DNA from: Planctomycetota bacterium
Lineage (GTDB): Bacteria; Planctomycetota; Phycisphaerae; Phycisphaerales; UBA1924
Assembly: GCA_018968885.1 (NCBI GenBank)
Contig: JAGWZK010000019.1
Coordinates: 1 to 64,000, forward strand
Reading direction: 5' to 3'
DNA: 64,000 bases
The position numbers and the translations under genes are program-made. The notes beneath the pieces were generated by a model. It saw only the letters and a list, made by a program, of their open reading frames with translations, had not been told where the DNA came from and did not search any database. Shown here piece after piece: positions 17,068-28,134 of the stretch (its first letter is position 1; the number at the start of each line of letters is the position of its first letter).

Positions 17068-17940
17068 TCACGCCTGATTCAGCAGCAGTTTCTCACACGC
17101 AGCCGCAGCCGGAGAGAGCGTGCGATCGCGGCGTTTGACAATCGCCAGTTGCCGCCCGATCTTTCCATCCTTGCACACGAGCCCTTCGCCCGCGCGCAGC
17201 GCAAAACGCGAGACGAATCCGATGCCGATTCCCGCCGCGACCATCTGCTTGATCGAATCAATCGAGCGCAGCTCCATAACAATGTTGAGGGCAATCCCCG
17301 CTGACGATGCCGCACGATCAATTAGATCGCGCACGGCAGATCCAGCTTCGAACGCCACCACCGCCTCGCCATCCAGATCCTTCCAACGGAACGTGTCTTT
17401 GCCCGTCAGTCGATGCCGTGGAGGGAGGATCAAACGCAACTCATCGGTGACCATAGGAACCCGTTCAAGTTCAGAACCACTCGCCGTCGCCAAGGGCAGC
17501 GTCACGATCCCCAGATCCAATTCGCCAGAAAGTACACTCTGCGCCACCGCGCTGCTCCCCGCTTCGCGAATGTAGAAGCGCAGCCCCGGATGCGCCTTGC
17601 GGAGCGAACTCACCACCGGAGGCAACAGATAGGTGATCGCTGTGGCGCCGCCTCCCAGCCGAATGCTGCCGCGCTCTAGCCCCAGCAGTTGCCGCACCCC
17701 TGTTGTCGCCTGCTCTGCTGCGCGCAGTGCCTCATCAGCGTGCAGGAGAAAGACCTTTCCCGCCTCGGTTAATTCCACCCCCCGGCTGGTGCGCACCACC
17801 AACGCCGTTCCCACTTCTCTTTCCAGCTTCTTAAGCATCGCCGAGAGTGCCGGTTGCGTCACGCCCAGCGCATCCGCCGCGCGGGTCATGTGCCGCGTCT
17901 GGGCGAGTGTGCGAAAGTACCTGAGCGAAGTCAATTCCAT
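17068..17940 (-). CDS. LysR-family transcriptional regulator
   Basis: A 290-residue DNA-binding regulator. The N-terminal winged helix-turn-helix reads SLRYFRTLAQTRHMTRAADALGVTQPALSAMLKKLEREVG, and the remaining two-lobed effector domain has LGIVTLPLA and GIGIGFVSRFAL. The start at 17940 gives the standard LysR N-terminus; the longer frame to 17961 adds seven unlike residues. It is divergent from the S46 peptidase gene across about 80 bases (17941-18022), which must hold both promoters and is the expected site of autoregulation. The effector is unknown. Confidence 0.93.
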   Translation of the reverse strand: MELTSLRYFRTLAQTRHMTRAADALGVTQPALSAMLKKLEREVGTALVVRTSRGVELTEAGKVFLLHADEALRAAEQATTGVRQLLGLERGSIRLGGGATAITYLLPPVVSSLRKAHPGLRFYIREAGSSAVAQSVLSGELDLGIVTLPLATASGSELERVPMVTDELRLILPPRHRLTGKDTFRWKDLDGEAVVAFEAGSAVRDLIDRAASSAGIALNIVMELRSIDSIKQMVAAGIGIGFVSRFALRAGEGLVCKDGKIGRQLAIVKRRDRTLSPAAAACEKLLLNQA

Positions 17941-18022
17941 GGAAAAGATTCCAATCGTCAATGCCGCAGATTGTGCTTCTACAGTACCAGCTCACTAGTG
18001 CTGGCAAGTTCCGGAGGTTTCG

Positions 18023-20104
18023 ATGTCCAATCAGTTCCGTGTTGCTCTCTTGTCCACTCTGTGCGCCATGGCCGGTGGCGTTGCTATTGCTCACGCCGAT
18101 GAGGGCATGTGGCTGGTGAATCGTCCTCCCATGCAGCAATTGAAAGAGAAGCACAACGCTGCCCCGACTTCGGAATGGCTGTTGCGTATGCAACGCGCCG
18201 CGGTGCGGTTTCAGACCGGCGGCTCCGGCTCCATCGTCAGTCCTCATGGCCTGGTGATGACAAATCACCACGTCGGCTCCGACATGCTTCTCAAGCTCAG
18301 CACTCCAGAGAAGAACCTGCTTGAGCATGGCTTCATTGCCCGTTCGCACGATCAGGAACTCAAGTGCCCGGATCTGGAGCTCAACCTGCTTTGGGAAATC
18401 TCTGATGTGACCGCCAAGGTCAATCAGGGCGTGACCGATTCGATGCCCAGTGCCGAGGCCGGCGCCCTCCGCCGCAAGAACATCGCCACCATCGAGGGGG
18501 AAGCCAAGACCTCAAGCGGCCTTAAAGCCGAAGTCGTCACGCTCTATCAAGGTGGCGAGTATCACTTGTATCTGTACAAGTCATTCTCAGATGTGCGTCT
18601 GGTCTTTGCCCCCGAAGAGTCCATCGCCTTCTTCGGTGGTGACACTGACAACTTCGAGTTTCCCCGTTACAACCTAGATTGCTGTTTCTTTCGCATCTAC
18701 GAAAACGGCAAACCCATCGCCTCCCCCGATCACCTCACCTGGAGTGTCAACGGCTCAAGCGAGAACGAACTCGTCTACGTCTTTGGCCACCCCGGCCGCA
18801 CCCGTCGTGGATTCACCGTCGATCATCTTCGCTTTCTGCGCGACACCGAAATGCCCCGCATGATGTCCTCGATGTGGCGCAGCGAGATCAAGTATCAGAC
18901 TTTCGCAGGCCGCAGTGCCGAGAATGCCCGCATCGTCCGCGATGATCTCTTTGGCGTAGCCAACGGCCGCAAGGTTTTCACCGGACTTCTCTCCGGCCTG
19001 CAAGACCCCGCCCTCCTTGCTGGCAAGATCGCCGAAGAGAGTGCGATTCGCCACGCCGTGAATGCCGATGACACCAACCGCGCCCGCTGGGGCAGCGCGT
19101 GGGATTCCATCTCCGGTGCCCAAGAGGAACATCGCAAGATCTACGCCGAGTACTTTTCTCTCAACCGCTCACTCAACTCCAGTGGCCTCCTCCAGCGCGC
19201 CCGCCAGATCGTGCAACTCACGCGCGAACTCACCAAGCCCAATGCCGAGCGCCTCGCCGAGTTTGGCGATGCCAAGCTCGATTCCCTCTATCTGAACCTC
19301 TACTCCCCCGAGCCCCTCCCCGTCTCACTGGAAACTGAAAAGCTGGCCAGTGCCCTTGCCTATCTGGCCGAAACTCTCGGTGGCGAACACCCTCTCGTCG
19401 TTCGCGCTCTGGCCGGCAAGTCCCCTCGCCTGCGCGCTCACGAGTGCATCAGCGCCACCGCACTTGCCGACGTCGACGCCCGCAAGTCTGCCGTCAAATC
19501 CGGTGTCGCCGGTATCGAGGCCTCCACCGACCCCCTCATCATCCTCGCCCGCGATCTTGACACCCGCACCCGCGAACTCCGCAAAGTGTTCGAAGATCGC
19601 GTCGAAAGCGTGCAACGGGAAAATTACGCCAAGATCGCCGCGGCACGCTTTGCCAAGTTTGGCAACGCCGTCTACCCAGATGCCACCTTTACTCTCCGAC
19701 TCTCCTATGGCACCGTTCAGGGCGTCGCCAAAGACAACACCCCCGCCTTCACCACCATCGGCGGCACCTTCACTCGCTTTGACGAGCGCAAGGGTCAGGA
19801 GGGCTTCACGCTTCCGCCCTCATGGCTTCAGGCCAAAAACAAAATCAACCCTGCGGTCCCATTCAACCTCATCTGCACCGCCGATATCATCGGTGGTAAT
19901 TCCGGCAGCCCTTTGGTCAATGCCCAAGGCGAGGTCGTCGGGCTCATCTTCGATGGCAACATTTACTCGACTGTTGGCGATGTCTTCTACGACTCCGCAA
20001 ACGCTCGTGCCGTCGCCGTGGACAGTCGCGGCATGATGGAGGCCTTTGACAAGGTCTATCAGGCAAAAGAACTGATCGCCGAGCTCAAATCCGCGTCCAA
20101 ATAA
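18023..20104 (+). CDS. S46-family dipeptidyl peptidase (DPP7/DPP11-like)
   Basis: A 693-residue exported serine peptidase that removes dipeptides from peptide N-termini in the periplasm. The signal peptide ends near AIAHADEGMW; the DEGMW(L) start of the mature protein is typical of S46. Catalytic elements of the chymotrypsin-like fold are visible: His in MTNHHVGSD (residues 82-83), Asp in FFGGDTDNFEFPRYNLD, and Ser627 in IIGGNSGSPLVNAQGEVVGL. The specificity-determining residue (Gly or Arg ahead of the Ser) was not assigned. The length agrees with the family (about 700). The divergent LysR gene may regulate it. Confidence 0.94.
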   Translation: MSNQFRVALLSTLCAMAGGVAIAHADEGMWLVNRPPMQQLKEKHNAAPTSEWLLRMQRAAVRFQTGGSGSIVSPHGLVMTNHHVGSDMLLKLSTPEKNLLEHGFIARSHDQELKCPDLELNLLWEISDVTAKVNQGVTDSMPSAEAGALRRKNIATIEGEAKTSSGLKAEVVTLYQGGEYHLYLYKSFSDVRLVFAPEESIAFFGGDTDNFEFPRYNLDCCFFRIYENGKPIASPDHLTWSVNGSSENELVYVFGHPGRTRRGFTVDHLRFLRDTEMPRMMSSMWRSEIKYQTFAGRSAENARIVRDDLFGVANGRKVFTGLLSGLQDPALLAGKIAEESAIRHAVNADDTNRARWGSAWDSISGAQEEHRKIYAEYFSLNRSLNSSGLLQRARQIVQLTRELTKPNAERLAEFGDAKLDSLYLNLYSPEPLPVSLETEKLASALAYLAETLGGEHPLVVRALAGKSPRLRAHECISATALADVDARKSAVKSGVAGIEASTDPLIILARDLDTRTRELRKVFEDRVESVQRENYAKIAAARFAKFGNAVYPDATFTLRLSYGTVQGVAKDNTPAFTTIGGTFTRFDERKGQEGFTLPPSWLQAKNKINPAVPFNLICTADIIGGNSGSPLVNAQGEVVGLIFDGNIYSTVGDVFYDSANARAVAVDSRGMMEAFDKVYQAKELIAELKSASK

Positions 20105-20218
20105 CCGACACCCTGAAATCCCGCTCGGGTCTTTCCCAAGGATCACTCGCACGCCGCAACCGAACCCTCGGCTCGTGGTATGCTTCCATTGTCCGACGCG
20201 CGCAGGATCGCCTTTCCC

Positions 20219-21535
20219 ATGAATACAACTCGTCGTGGATTTGTTCAAACCGTCGCCGGTGCAGCAGGCGTGGCCGTGGTCGCTTCGATATCAGGTGCCG
20301 GGGCCAGCGCTGCCGTGACATCCCTAGCCAGAGACACTGCCGCATCCGGCAGTGGTTCAGCCACTGGCTCGGGCAAATCTCTCCGGATTCTCATTCTCGG
20401 TGGCACCGGTTTCCTCGGCCCAGCCGTGGTCGAAGCCGCCAAAGCCCGCGGACACAACCTCACCCTTTTCAATCGTGGCCGCACCGAAAAGCGCATCGGC
20501 ATGATCGATGGTGTCGAAAAGCTCTACGGCAACCGCGATCCAAAGTTGCACGCTGTCGATGGCGACGACACCTCACCCAAGGGCCTCTCTCAGATCGAAG
20601 AGAAAGTCAAGGCCGGTGAAAAGTGGGACGCCGTTGTCGATACCAGCGGCTACGTCCCCCGCATCGTCAAGGCCAGTGCCGAACTTCTCGCCTCCGCCGC
20701 TTCGCAATACGTCTTCATCTCCACCATAAGTGTCTACGCCAGCAACGAGAATCCCAACAGTGATGAGACCGCCGCCACCGGCACGATCGCCGACCCCACA
20801 ATCGAATCGATGGGTGCGCAAAGCGAGAACTATGGCCCCTTGAAGGCACTGTGCGAGCAGGCCGCCGAAACCGCCATGCCCGGCAAGACGCTCAACATCC
20901 GCCCCGGCTTCATCGTGGGCCCCGGCGACCCCACCGACCGCTTTACCTATTGGCCCGTGCGCGTCTCCAAGGGTGGCGAGGTCCTCTCTCCCAATGCCGA
21001 AACTGATCCTGTGCAGTTCATCGATGTCCGCGATCTTGCCGAATGGGTCATCCGCTGCATCGAGAATCGCACCGTCGGCGTGATGAACGCCACCGGCCCA
21101 CACTCAGGCAACACTGCGCCAAACACCATCGGCAAACTGCTCGCTGCGTGCAAGGCCGCATCCTCTTCCAGTGCGACCTTTACTTGGGTGCCACTCGATT
21201 TCATCGAAAAGCAGGGCATCATCCCCGGGGCAGATCTTCCCATCTGGGTTCCCTCCGATGGCCGCACCGCAGGATTCCACCGCGTGAATATTGACCGCGC
21301 CGTCAAGGCCGGGCTCACCTTCCGCACCGCCGAAGTCACCTGCAAAGACACCCTCGCCTGGTGGCCTAAGGAAATCGAACGCCGCACTCGCGTCGGCAAG
21401 CAATTGGTCGAAGACGCGGCCAAGGCTGGTCGCCCCGCTCCCAACCTCCCCGATCCCAACAACCTGCGCGTCGGCCTCACCGCCGCTCGCGAAACCGCCG
21501 CGCTCGCCGCGTGGAAGGCACAAAAGGGTGGCTGA
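20219..21535 (+). CDS. Tat-exported NAD-dependent epimerase/dehydratase-like protein
   Basis: A 438-residue extended short-chain dehydrogenase. MNTTRRGFVQTVAGAAGVAVV is a twin-arginine signal, so the folded, cofactor-loaded protein should be exported. The Rossmann motif is LRILILGGTGFLGPAVVEAA near residue 58, followed by FNRGRT and a YVFISTISVYA block. The lysine of a YxxxK pair is plausible in NYGPLKALCEQ. The substrate is unknown; sugar nucleotides are not expected outside the cytoplasm, so an isomerase or oxidoreductase acting on free sugars is possible. A start at 20180 would place residues before the Tat motif and was not preferred. Confidence 0.82.
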   Translation: MNTTRRGFVQTVAGAAGVAVVASISGAGASAAVTSLARDTAASGSGSATGSGKSLRILILGGTGFLGPAVVEAAKARGHNLTLFNRGRTEKRIGMIDGVEKLYGNRDPKLHAVDGDDTSPKGLSQIEEKVKAGEKWDAVVDTSGYVPRIVKASAELLASAASQYVFISTISVYASNENPNSDETAATGTIADPTIESMGAQSENYGPLKALCEQAAETAMPGKTLNIRPGFIVGPGDPTDRFTYWPVRVSKGGEVLSPNAETDPVQFIDVRDLAEWVIRCIENRTVGVMNATGPHSGNTAPNTIGKLLAACKAASSSSATFTWVPLDFIEKQGIIPGADLPIWVPSDGRTAGFHRVNIDRAVKAGLTFRTAEVTCKDTLAWWPKEIERRTRVGKQLVEDAAKAGRPAPNLPDPNNLRVGLTAARETAALAAWKAQKGG

Positions 21536-21617
21536 GTTCTGCCATATCGGAATCGCTTCCGACATCCCCGCATCCGCGGCTGTCGCAACCGGTTCTCCGA
21601 TCGGGTACCCTCAGTCC

Positions 21618-22691
21618 ATGACCATCGTCAGGCCGCGATCCGCTTCACGCCACACTCTCACCCCGGCCATTCTGCTGGCCGGGGTCTTTTCCTGCGCCCT
21701 CGCCCTCACCTCTCACGCCCAGATCAGCGAATACAAACTTGGCGAAGACGGCCAACCCATCAAAACTCGCGAGGCTGCGCCCGACACGGATGAAGCCTTC
21801 ATTGATTCCGCTCGTGCACTGCTTGCCGAAAATCGCGCTTCCGAGTGTCTCAAGCTCATCGACCCCTGGATCGAGAAGTACGAGTTCTCCGCGAATCCCT
21901 GGCTCCCCGAGGCCTACCTCATCCGTGGCGATGCCAAGGTCGCTCTCAACGACGAATACGAAGCCCTCTACGACTACGAAAAAATCATCAAGGACTACAC
22001 CGCCGCGCCCCAATTCCCCCTCGCCCTCGATCGTGAATACGCCATCGCCCGCAAGTACGTCCGCGGCATGAAGAAAAAGTGGTGGTTTGGCTGGCGCGTC
22101 GAAGACGCCCGCATCCTCGGCGAAGAAATGCTCATCCGCGTCAACGAGCGAATGCCCTCGAGTGTCCTCGCCGAAAAATCCATGATGGAGCTCGCCGATT
22201 TCTACTACCGCGAGCGCGATCTCAAGCTCGCCGCCGAGGCCTACGACATCTTCCTCACCAATTTCCCGCAGAGCGATCTCCGCGAGCGCGCCATGCAGCA
22301 GCGTGTCTATTCCTACATCGCTCGCTTCAAGGGCCCCGAATACGACGCCAGCGGCCTCATCGAAGCCAAAGCCCTCATCGGCCAATACTCTGGCAAGTAC
22401 CCCGTCGAGGCCGAGCAGGCCGGCCTCTCCGACGCCCTCGTTGCCCGCATCGACGAATCCGCCGCCGCTCAGATGTACGAAACCGCGTCCTGGTATCTCA
22501 AGAAAGACGATCCTGTCTCCGCGCGGCTCACCCTCAAGCGTCTCATTCAGGCCCACCCCGGCACCGTCGCAGCCACCAAAGCCGTCGAAGACATGCTCGC
22601 TCGCGGCTGGCTCAAAGCCCCGCAAGCTGATGCCCCTCCCGCCGATACTGCTTCCGCCCCAGCATCACCAACGCAAGGATCCACCAAGTGA
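21618..22691 (+). CDS. bamD: BamD/YfiO-like outer-membrane assembly TPR protein
   Basis: A 357-residue exported protein with tetratricopeptide-like repeats: FIDSARALLAENRASECLKLIDPWIEKYE, AYLIRGDAKVALNDEYEALYDYEKIIKDY, and ELADFYYRERDLKLAAEAYDIFLTNFPQSDLRERA. This pattern matches the BamD component of the beta-barrel assembly machine. The signal segment contains VFSC, an imperfect lipobox, but cleavage at SHAQ by signal peptidase I is equally possible. The gene overlaps the lptE-like gene by one base. Pairing of bamD with lptE links both to outer-membrane biogenesis. Confidence 0.78.
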   Translation: MTIVRPRSASRHTLTPAILLAGVFSCALALTSHAQISEYKLGEDGQPIKTREAAPDTDEAFIDSARALLAENRASECLKLIDPWIEKYEFSANPWLPEAYLIRGDAKVALNDEYEALYDYEKIIKDYTAAPQFPLALDREYAIARKYVRGMKKKWWFGWRVEDARILGEEMLIRVNERMPSSVLAEKSMMELADFYYRERDLKLAAEAYDIFLTNFPQSDLRERAMQQRVYSYIARFKGPEYDASGLIEAKALIGQYSGKYPVEAEQAGLSDALVARIDESAAAQMYETASWYLKKDDPVSARLTLKRLIQAHPGTVAATKAVEDMLARGWLKAPQADAPPADTASAPASPTQGSTK

Positions 22692-23212
22692 TGCGTGCCT
22701 TCTCCTTCATCGCGCTCGGTGCCATTTCTCTCACTGCGCTCAGCGGCTGCGCTGCCGACCCTAAGCAGGGCTACTCCACTCAACCTGTCTTCGATACCAC
22801 CGTTCGCACCATCAGCGTACCCATCTTCGATAATTACACCTACCGCCCCGAGATCGCCGTCGCCCTCACCGAGGCCGTTTCCAAAGAGCTCGCCCGCACC
22901 ACCCCTTGGGCCGTCACCAACACCACCAACGCCGACACCGTCCTCAAGGGCGTCGTCCGTGCCGAAGACCTCCGCAAGCTCTCGCAGGACTCCAACTCTG
23001 GTCTTGTCCAAGAGCAGGCCGTCACCATCGTCATCGATTTTGAGTGGCGCGATGCCCGCTCCAACAAAGCCCGCGTCATCCGCCGCCGCTTCACCGGCGT
23101 CGACACCTTCGTCCCAGTTCGCGGCACGGGCGAACGCCTCGAAACCGGCGAATTCGCTGCCATCGATCGCCTTGCCAAAGCTATTGTCGGTGAACTCCGC
23201 TCCTCCTGGTAA
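22691..23212 (+). CDS. lptE: LptE-like outer-membrane lipoprotein
   Basis: A 173-residue lipoprotein. The signal peptide ends at the lipobox LSGC (Cys about residue 20). The mature part contains TISVPIFDNYTYRPEIAVALTEAVSKELARTTPW and a repeated beta pattern as in LptE, which plugs the LptD barrel for LPS insertion. The start overlaps the upstream stop as TGATG; a GTG one codon earlier is possible. The gene is translationally coupled to the BamD-like gene. Confidence 0.75.
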   Translation: MRAFSFIALGAISLTALSGCAADPKQGYSTQPVFDTTVRTISVPIFDNYTYRPEIAVALTEAVSKELARTTPWAVTNTTNADTVLKGVVRAEDLRKLSQDSNSGLVQEQAVTIVIDFEWRDARSNKARVIRRRFTGVDTFVPVRGTGERLETGEFAAIDRLAKAIVGELRSSW

Positions 23213-23347
23213 GGTTGGAATGGTGATGCCAAACTGGTGATTTTCCCTCTCCGAACCTTGCTGTTCCCCGGTCGTATCAACCTAGCCCCAAACCGGGTAA
23301 CTGGCGGAACACGCAGCCATACCTCTCTGCCATCGCCCGGGCCTTGA

Positions 23348-23386
23348 ATTTGGACATTTGGCAATTTGGCATTTGGCCATTTGCGG
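23348..23386 (+). repeat. Five tandem 7-8 base repeats (ATTTGG-type) in the lptE-ftsH gap
   Basis: Units ATTTGGAC, ATTTGGCA, ATTTGGC, ATTTGGCC and ATTTGCGG run without interruption, then a short GGCGGC/GCCGCC hairpin follows. A similar GGCATTTGGCAC motif recurs at 33337-33348. The rest of the 320-base gap (23213-23532) shows nothing recognisable. Confidence 0.7.
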
Positions 23387-23532
23387 CGGCTCCGCCGCCT
23401 CTCCCTGCATCCCGGGGGTGTGCCGAGCCGAATCTATTCAAGGGCTGTACGCATCTAAAACCTGCCATGCCCCTTTCCCCACCGTACCCTTCACCCCGAA
23501 ACTCGCCCCTGATTTCTCCCACGGAATACTCG

Positions 23533-25677
<2,145 letters not shown>

Positions 25678-25904
25678 TCGCGAGCATGTTCTCGTCCTAT
25701 AACTAAGATTCCCTTCTGGTTCCCGTTTGCCGCTTTCGCCTTGCTGCTTGCGATTGTGTTCTGTTACTGAAAGCTGCCTTGTACCGATCCCAAACATCTG
25801 GTACACTCTGTGTATCGCAAAGGGGTTCCCGGCATTCACCGGGAGCGGCGGCACAAGTTCTTTGTTCCGCAGCGCTTCTGTCCGTCGGACATCAGGAGAT
25901 TGCA

Positions 25905-27002
25905 ATGGATGCACGGCCCTCTCGCCTCGCTCCCACTTCGCCTTCGGCTCGCAGCGCATTCACGCTGATCGAGCTGCTGGTTGTCATCGCCATCATCGCA
26001 CTCCTCATCGCGATCCTGCTCCCCGGCCTCGGTCAGGCCCGCAAAATCGCCAAGGCATTGGTCGAACTCAACGCCGCCAAGCAGTGGGGCGTCGCATATG
26101 CGCAGTACTGCGCTGAATACAAGGACGCTCCCGTCGTCGGCTATAGCCATTGGAATTGGGCTCACCCCTACAACGGCACTGATGTCTCTCAGATTCGCAA
26201 CATGATGTTCCCTCCCGATCTGGATTCTCCCAAGATCTTCAACGAGGGATCGGTGATCAAGTTCAGCCCGCTTCGCTTTGGCGGCTTCTCTGGCTTGCCG
26301 GTCGAGGCAATGCAGATTGACAAGGACACCCTTTCCACGTTCAAGCGTCGTCCCAAGAGCATCACCGGCGGCAACGGGTGGTTTGGCCCGTACTACAGCC
26401 CCGGCTCTGGCGATTATCAGGGTGCGATGGGTGTTCACAGCACCTTCGGGTTCAACACCGTTTATGTGGGTGGTGATTACCTTCACGGAGCATTCCGGAC
26501 CACGGGCACCCCGGGCGTTGCCGGTGCAGCCGGAAAGTTCTACGTTGATCGGCTCAGCGATGTGTTCAGTCCTTCGCGACTGATTGCGTTTGGGTCAGCT
26601 CGCGCAAACGATGTGACGCAGTGGAGTGCCGCTTGGTACAACGCAGATGTTGACGCAGCCAATGGAAGCCGCGCGGGTGTGGATGGTACAGGCGGAAACG
26701 GGCGAAACATTCGACCTGGCTACTACAAGATTCTTCCACCTCAAAACGTGCCTGGTGGCATAGGTGCGAACTCTGCGAACAGCCCCGGCTGGGGAACCGC
26801 GAACGGAAACAACGAAGATAACACGTGGCAGGCATCCAAGGTTCCGTCTCGCTTCGGCTTCCTCGATGGCCGTCACTTTGGCAAGCCCGTTATTGGCCAC
26901 CTTGACGGACACGCTGAGCAGTTGTCCTTTGAGCAATTGCGCGATATGACCCGCTGGTCCAATTTCGCCACTGAACGCAACTGGACTTGGCGTCGCCGCT
27001 AA
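25905..27002 (+). CDS. Prepilin-like (H-X9-DG) secreted protein
   Basis: A 365-residue protein with a type IV prepilin N-terminus: a positively charged leader, then [30 protein letters not shown], to be cleaved before the Phe. The C-terminal part contains [15 protein letters not shown], which satisfies the H-X9-DG motif common in planctomycete pseudopilin-like proteins of the DUF1559 type. Such proteins are abundant in these bacteria and their role in pili, secretion or the cell envelope is unsettled. AGGAG lies six bases before the ATG, which decides the start. A terminator follows at 27028. The 227-base leader has no visible gene. Confidence 0.88.
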   Translation: MDARPSRLAPTSPSARSAFTLIELLVVIAIIALLIAILLPGLGQARKIAKALVELNAAKQWGVAYAQYCAEYKDAPVVGYSHWNWAHPYNGTDVSQIRNMMFPPDLDSPKIFNEGSVIKFSPLRFGGFSGLPVEAMQIDKDTLSTFKRRPKSITGGNGWFGPYYSPGSGDYQGAMGVHSTFGFNTVYVGGDYLHGAFRTTGTPGVAGAAGKFYVDRLSDVFSPSRLIAFGSARANDVTQWSAAWYNADVDAANGSRAGVDGTGGNGRNIRPGYYKILPPQNVPGGIGANSANSPGWGTANGNNEDNTWQASKVPSRFGFLDGRHFGKPVIGHLDGHAEQLSFEQLRDMTRWSNFATERNWTWRRR

Positions 27003-27027
27003 GTCTGTCCACCAACTTCTGACTTTC

Positions 27028-27061
27028 AACCGGCCCACTTCGGGCCGGTTTTCTTTTTTTC
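27028..27061 (+). terminator. Intrinsic terminator after the prepilin-like gene
   Basis: AACCGGCCC (27028-27036) pairs with GGGCCGGTT (27042-27050); the loop is five bases. A T-rich tract with a single C runs through 27060. Confidence 0.93.
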
Positions 27062-27064
27062 GTG

Positions 27065-27136
27065 GGCGGGTGGCACTGACATCCGTGGCGGGTGGCACTG
27101 ACATCCGTGCCACTGGTTTGGCTTTGCAAACCAGTG
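27065..27136 (+). repeat. REP-like repeat, left of the RAYT gene
   Basis: Two identical tandem 22-base units (27065-27086 and 27087-27108) contain GTGGCACTGACATCCGT. They are followed by the hairpin CACTGGTTTG (27111-27120) / CAAACCAGTG (27127-27136). About 55 bases of this block, continuing to 27172, recur right of the RAYT gene in the same orientation. Confidence 0.85.
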
Positions 27137-27218
27137 TGTACTTGTGTTCACGCCCACTGCCCTGCCAAGTGAATCGATCCGGAATTGTTATTGACAGGTG
27201 TTCACTATCGAACCACCG

Positions 27219-27818
27219 TCACAATTTCGATGGTGCTCCATCACGTGTTTGGGATTGATCGAAGTCATCTCGATACGGAGTCCATTTGCGATACACAATC
27301 TGCACTGGGCTGCGAGGATCACCTGCATAATGCCGCGATGACGACCAAGCCCAATCCGTCGGTGTCTTTACGAGGTCCCCTTTGACCGGATTGTTGTGGA
27401 TGTAAGCGATCTCGCGATCCATCTCCACCCCATCTCGAATGTTTCGATCAAATCCACCTCCCGGCTGCCACAATCGAAACTCTTCCCCAAAGTGAACTCT
27501 CTTCACCAGGTCCATCCTCGAAGTCTCCCATCGACGATGCAGAACCTTGGAAATCGATTGCTTCACGCGCTTCAGAATCTGCGGCACGGTTACGCCGCCG
27601 ATCGGGTGCAAAATGACATGAAAGTGCTCAAGCATGAGCACCCATGCACGAAGCTCAAAGCCCAACTTCTTTCTGGCTTCCTCCAACTTGATCGCAAACA
27701 CGTCACAGTGAACGGCATCATCAAAGAACTGAAAGCGCCTGTACGTAGAGCACGTGAGGTATCGCCAATCGCTGGGATCCTCCCATCGCTTCAGTCTTTT
27801 GCGGATTCCCTCAGCCAT
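27219..27818 (-). CDS. REP-associated tyrosine transposase (RAYT, Y1 family)
   Basis: A 199-residue single-strand DNA transposase of the IS200/IS605-like Y1 group. The HUH metal site is HFHVILHPIGG and the catalytic tyrosine lies in the conserved EIAYIHNNPVKGDLV block. The N-terminus (WRYLTCSTYRRFQFF) and C-terminus (WAWSSSRHYAG) match the RAYT pattern. RAYTs are domesticated relatives that mobilise or maintain REP hairpins rather than carrying their own ends. This copy is flanked on both sides by directly repeated REP-like hairpins, as expected. All the key residues are present, so it may be active. Confidence 0.92.
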   Translation of the reverse strand: MAEGIRKRLKRWEDPSDWRYLTCSTYRRFQFFDDAVHCDVFAIKLEEARKKLGFELRAWVLMLEHFHVILHPIGGVTVPQILKRVKQSISKVLHRRWETSRMDLVKRVHFGEEFRLWQPGGGFDRNIRDGVEMDREIAYIHNNPVKGDLVKTPTDWAWSSSRHYAGDPRSPVQIVYRKWTPYRDDFDQSQTRDGAPSKL

Positions 27819-27861
27819 GGATTGAGATTAGTCAGATGACTTCAGTGTCACTGCACAGTGC

Positions 27862-27931
27862 CGCTGGTTTGACCTTGCAAACCAGTGTGTATTTGACTTC
27901 ACACCCACTGCCTTGCAGAGCCAAGGCAGTG
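27862..27931 (+). repeat. REP-like repeat, right of the RAYT gene
   Basis: The hairpin CGCTGGTTTG (27862-27871) / CAAACCAGTG (27878-27887) matches the left copy. A second hairpin, CACTGCCTTG (27906-27915) / CAAGGCAGTG (27922-27931), is complete here but lacks its 3' arm in the left copy. The two copies are direct repeats about 750 bases apart. Confidence 0.85.
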
Positions 27932-27977
27932 GCACCAAAACACGCGGTGATTCTGTTTGATGGTGTCCAAAAACACA

Positions 27978-28004
27978 CCGGCCCGGGCGATGAACCCGGG
28001 CCGG
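27978..28004 (-). terminator. Intrinsic terminator for minus-strand transcripts
   Basis: A perfect ten-base stem, CCGGCCCGGG (27978-27987) / CCCGGGCCGG (27995-28004). Read on the minus strand it is followed within six bases by five T residues. Confidence 0.78.
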
Positions 28005-28033
28005 AGGAAAGTCAATTGAGTCAGGTCAACCGA

Positions 28034-28114
28034 TTACGGGAACACGACGTGATACGCATCGTTGATGTATTGGATAGGCGGGTTGACCGGGTCGTAGGTG
28101 CCCTCGGGCGCGTG
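28034..28114 (-). pseudogene. C-terminal remnant of a prepilin-like gene
   Basis: Read on the minus strand this stretch encodes [22 protein letters not shown] followed by TAA. It matches the last residues of the complete prepilin-like gene 1.2 kb away ([21 protein letters not shown]). No start, leader or hydrophobic helix is left; upstream of the match lies the end of the dockerin-tailed gene. The remnant keeps its own terminator at 27978-28004. It marks a rearrangement, probably recombination between two neighbouring prepilin paralogs. Confidence 0.8.
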
Positions 28115-28134
28115 TCGCGTCGATTCTCAGCAAA

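Noticed and set aside
21645-22625. Antisense open frame of 326 codons opposite bamD
   Set aside because: Shadow of the TPR protein; a repeated low-complexity GEGV/DEG pattern and no recognisable family.
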